13,765 bases of DNA from Ktedonobacterales bacterium (lineage in GTDB: Bacteria > Chloroflexota > Ktedonobacteria > Ktedonobacterales > JACDGC01): the NCBI GenBank assembly GCA_013815535.1, contig JACDGC010000035.1, positions 1 to 13,765 of the forward strand, written 5' to 3'. A model generated the notes under the pieces. It was not told where the DNA came from. It worked only from the letters and a program-made list of their open reading frames with translations, and made no database searches. A program made the translations under genes and the position numbers. Shown piece after piece: positions 12,803-13,765 of the stretch (its first letter is position 1; each line of letters opens with the position of its first letter).

Positions 12803-13195
12803 TTAATAGGTGAGTTGGCGGAGGCGCGACAGCAAGACGACCCGCCACAAGAACGTTTCAGGGTTGATGGGCTTGACGATGTAGTCATCCGCCCCAGCCT
12901 GGAAGCCGGTCACTTTATCGCGGATGGCCGAGCGGCGCGTCACGCACGCGATGATCATGTGCTGAGTGCTGCGCTCCTCGCGAATCTTGCGCACCAGCGG
13001 CAACGCATCGCCATCGGGCATGTCAAGCTCAAGCAACAAGATCTGGGGGCGACTGCGGGCGATGACATCCACCGTTTCGGCGATGGAACGCGCAGCGACG
13101 ACCTGGTAGCGCGAACGCAGACACTCTGCCACGATCTGCTGCTGCGCCCGATCCGGGTCGGCCACCAGCACAGTCAATGATGCCGGGTAAGACAT
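12803..13195 (-). CDS. Single-domain response regulator, atypical receiver with Glu at the phospho-site
   Basis: A 130-residue stand-alone receiver domain with no output domain. Conserved parts are the acidic loop VLVADPD (Asp13), Thr86 in ACVTRRS, and the GADDYIVKP segment with Lys108. The phospho-acceptor strand reads ILLLELDMPDGDA: the position four residues before Pro60, where Asp is expected, is Glu56, while an Asp (Asp58) stands two residues later. The first acidic residue of the usual pair is also Ala12. The protein may thus not be phosphorylated in the standard way, or may be held in an active-like state. ATG at 13193-13195 has GAGGGAG 9 bases upstream; the frame is open to 13240. No histidine kinase is near. 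The MFS gene follows closely. Confidence 0.88.
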   Translation of the reverse strand: MSYPASLTVLVADPDRAQQQIVAECLRSRYQVVAARSIAETVDVIARSRPQILLLELDMPDGDALPLVRKIREERSTQHMIIACVTRRSAIRDKVTGFQAGADDYIVKPINPETFLWRVVLLSRLRQLTY

Positions 13196-13263
13196 ATGTA
13201 GTTGCTCCCTCAGCGATAGTGTGGCATGGACTGTCGTCACGGCAAGATGATGCTTGCATGCAT

Positions 13264-13269
13264 ATTATG
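13264..13269 (-). promoter_or_regulatory. Possible -10 box of the response regulator gene
   Basis: CATAAT preceded by TGG (TGGCATAAT) on the minus strand resembles an extended -10 box about 70 bases before the start codon. The -35 region (CGACAA, 17 bases upstream) is a poor match. Confidence 0.35.
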
Positions 13270-13414
13270 CCACAGGGCGCAAGTGGTTGTCGCTGGCGTT
13301 AGGACTCGGGCACGCAGACCGGCGACGAAAGTCATGCATGGCGGCAAAAATCCGCACTGCTCATTGCTCCTTGTGCCACATAGTCATGGTAACATGGCGC
13401 CTTCAAGGCATTCA

Positions 13415-13440
13415 TGCTATGCTGAAAGCACTGTTAGTGC
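13415..13440 (+). promoter_or_regulatory. Extended -10 box and adjoining inverted repeat before the last gene
   Basis: TGCTATGCT (13415-13423) is an extended -10 box on the plus strand, 50 bases before the ATG at 13473. Just after it, at the expected transcription start, GCACT-GTT-AGTGC (13428-13440) forms a perfect 5-base inverted repeat that could be an operator or the first hairpin of the transcript. No consensus -35 was found. Confidence 0.4.
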
Positions 13441-13472
13441 ACTCATTCACCAGACAACCGGAGATCAAGCTC

Positions 13473-13765
13473 ATGAGCAGCAAGAAACGTAGCCGTCCCC
13501 AACGCGCGACCGCGCCGCATGAGGCTGCCACCACCAGCCCGCGCCGCCGCATCATCGACGCTCAAGACGAACCCCGTGGGACGGCACCACTCGCTGCCGC
13601 AGAGCCAAACTGGTGGGCTACCACGGGTGAATGGCTGCGTGGCAAAGGCGAATTGGTGTGGGAATCGGCGCTCGTGCCAGTGATGGGCTGGCTGGGGCAT
13701 GTGATGGAGCGCATCGGTCTGGGGCGGCGCGTACGGCGCATCAGCCAGCGGACGGTGCGCAATAC
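13473..13765 (+). CDS. Unknown basic protein, N-terminal part (cut by window edge)
   Basis: The first 97 residues are visible. The N-terminus is disordered and strongly basic (MSSKKRSRPQRATAP, TTSPRRRIID), then comes a Trp-rich segment (NWWATTGEWLRGKGELVWES) and an amphipathic or weakly hydrophobic stretch (ALVPVMGWLGHVMERIGLG) followed by more Arg (RRVRRISQRTVRN). The basic tail could bind nucleic acid or phospholipid; no family is recognised. GGAGA lies 8 bases before the ATG, and an extended -10 box stands upstream. It is divergent from the response regulator. The antisense frames here were rejected because they lack ribosome sites. Confidence 0.68.
   Translation, partial: MSSKKRSRPQRATAPHEAATTSPRRRIIDAQDEPRGTAPLAAAEPNWWATTGEWLRGKGELVWESALVPVMGWLGHVMERIGLGRRVRRISQRTVRN

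Overview
The window is GC-rich, gene-dense bacterial DNA and probably comes from a member of the Chloroflexota. This rests on family content, not on a marker gene: an ECF sigma factor with DUF5667 and DUF5666 partners, a DUF2851 protein, an NB-ARC/TPR STAND protein and an orphan CoxG-like SRPBCC protein. No rRNA, tRNA, CRISPR array or complete transposase was seen. Nearly every gene is on the minus strand; only the small gene at 1047-1451 and the truncated gene at 13473 read rightward.

Layout. At 1-94 is the start of a zinc-ribbon gene cut by the window edge. At 390-821 is a CoxG-like SRPBCC gene with a strong promoter and a palindrome at its expected transcription start, divergent from an unrecognised small gene (1047-1451). 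At 1469-3884 is a tight three-gene unit transcribed in the order DUF5666 protein, ECF sigma factor, DUF5667 membrane protein. Its leader carries a 31-bp palindrome (3906-3936). At 4012-4763 greA is coupled to a small unknown gene. greA has a near-consensus promoter and a long leader that contains a complete intrinsic terminator before the start codon. At 5035-5300 there is no intact gene, but a beta-propeller-like remnant abuts a hairpin-bounded segment that may be a scar of an IS200/IS605-type element.

The right half holds a GNAT acetyltransferase (5321-6136), miaB (6213-7655), a DUF2851 gene (7787-8887) overlapped by the end of a large membrane-anchored NB-ARC/TPR gene (8884-11409), a YbfB/YjiJ-type MFS transporter (11548-12780), a single-domain response regulator whose phospho-acceptor position is Glu (12803-13195), and the start of an unknown basic protein (13473-13765).

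How the genes work together. The sigma unit looks like a self-contained envelope-signalling cassette: secreted DUF5666 protein, sigma factor, and membrane protein as likely anti-sigma. The NB-ARC and DUF2851 genes share one transcript and a 4-base overlap, so they are candidates for a sensor/effector pair; this is the least described module in the window. greA (transcript-cleavage factor) and miaB (tRNA thiomethylation) are housekeeping genes. Many start codons were moved downstream of the longest ORF because a clear Shine-Dalgarno or a stop/start overlap decides them.
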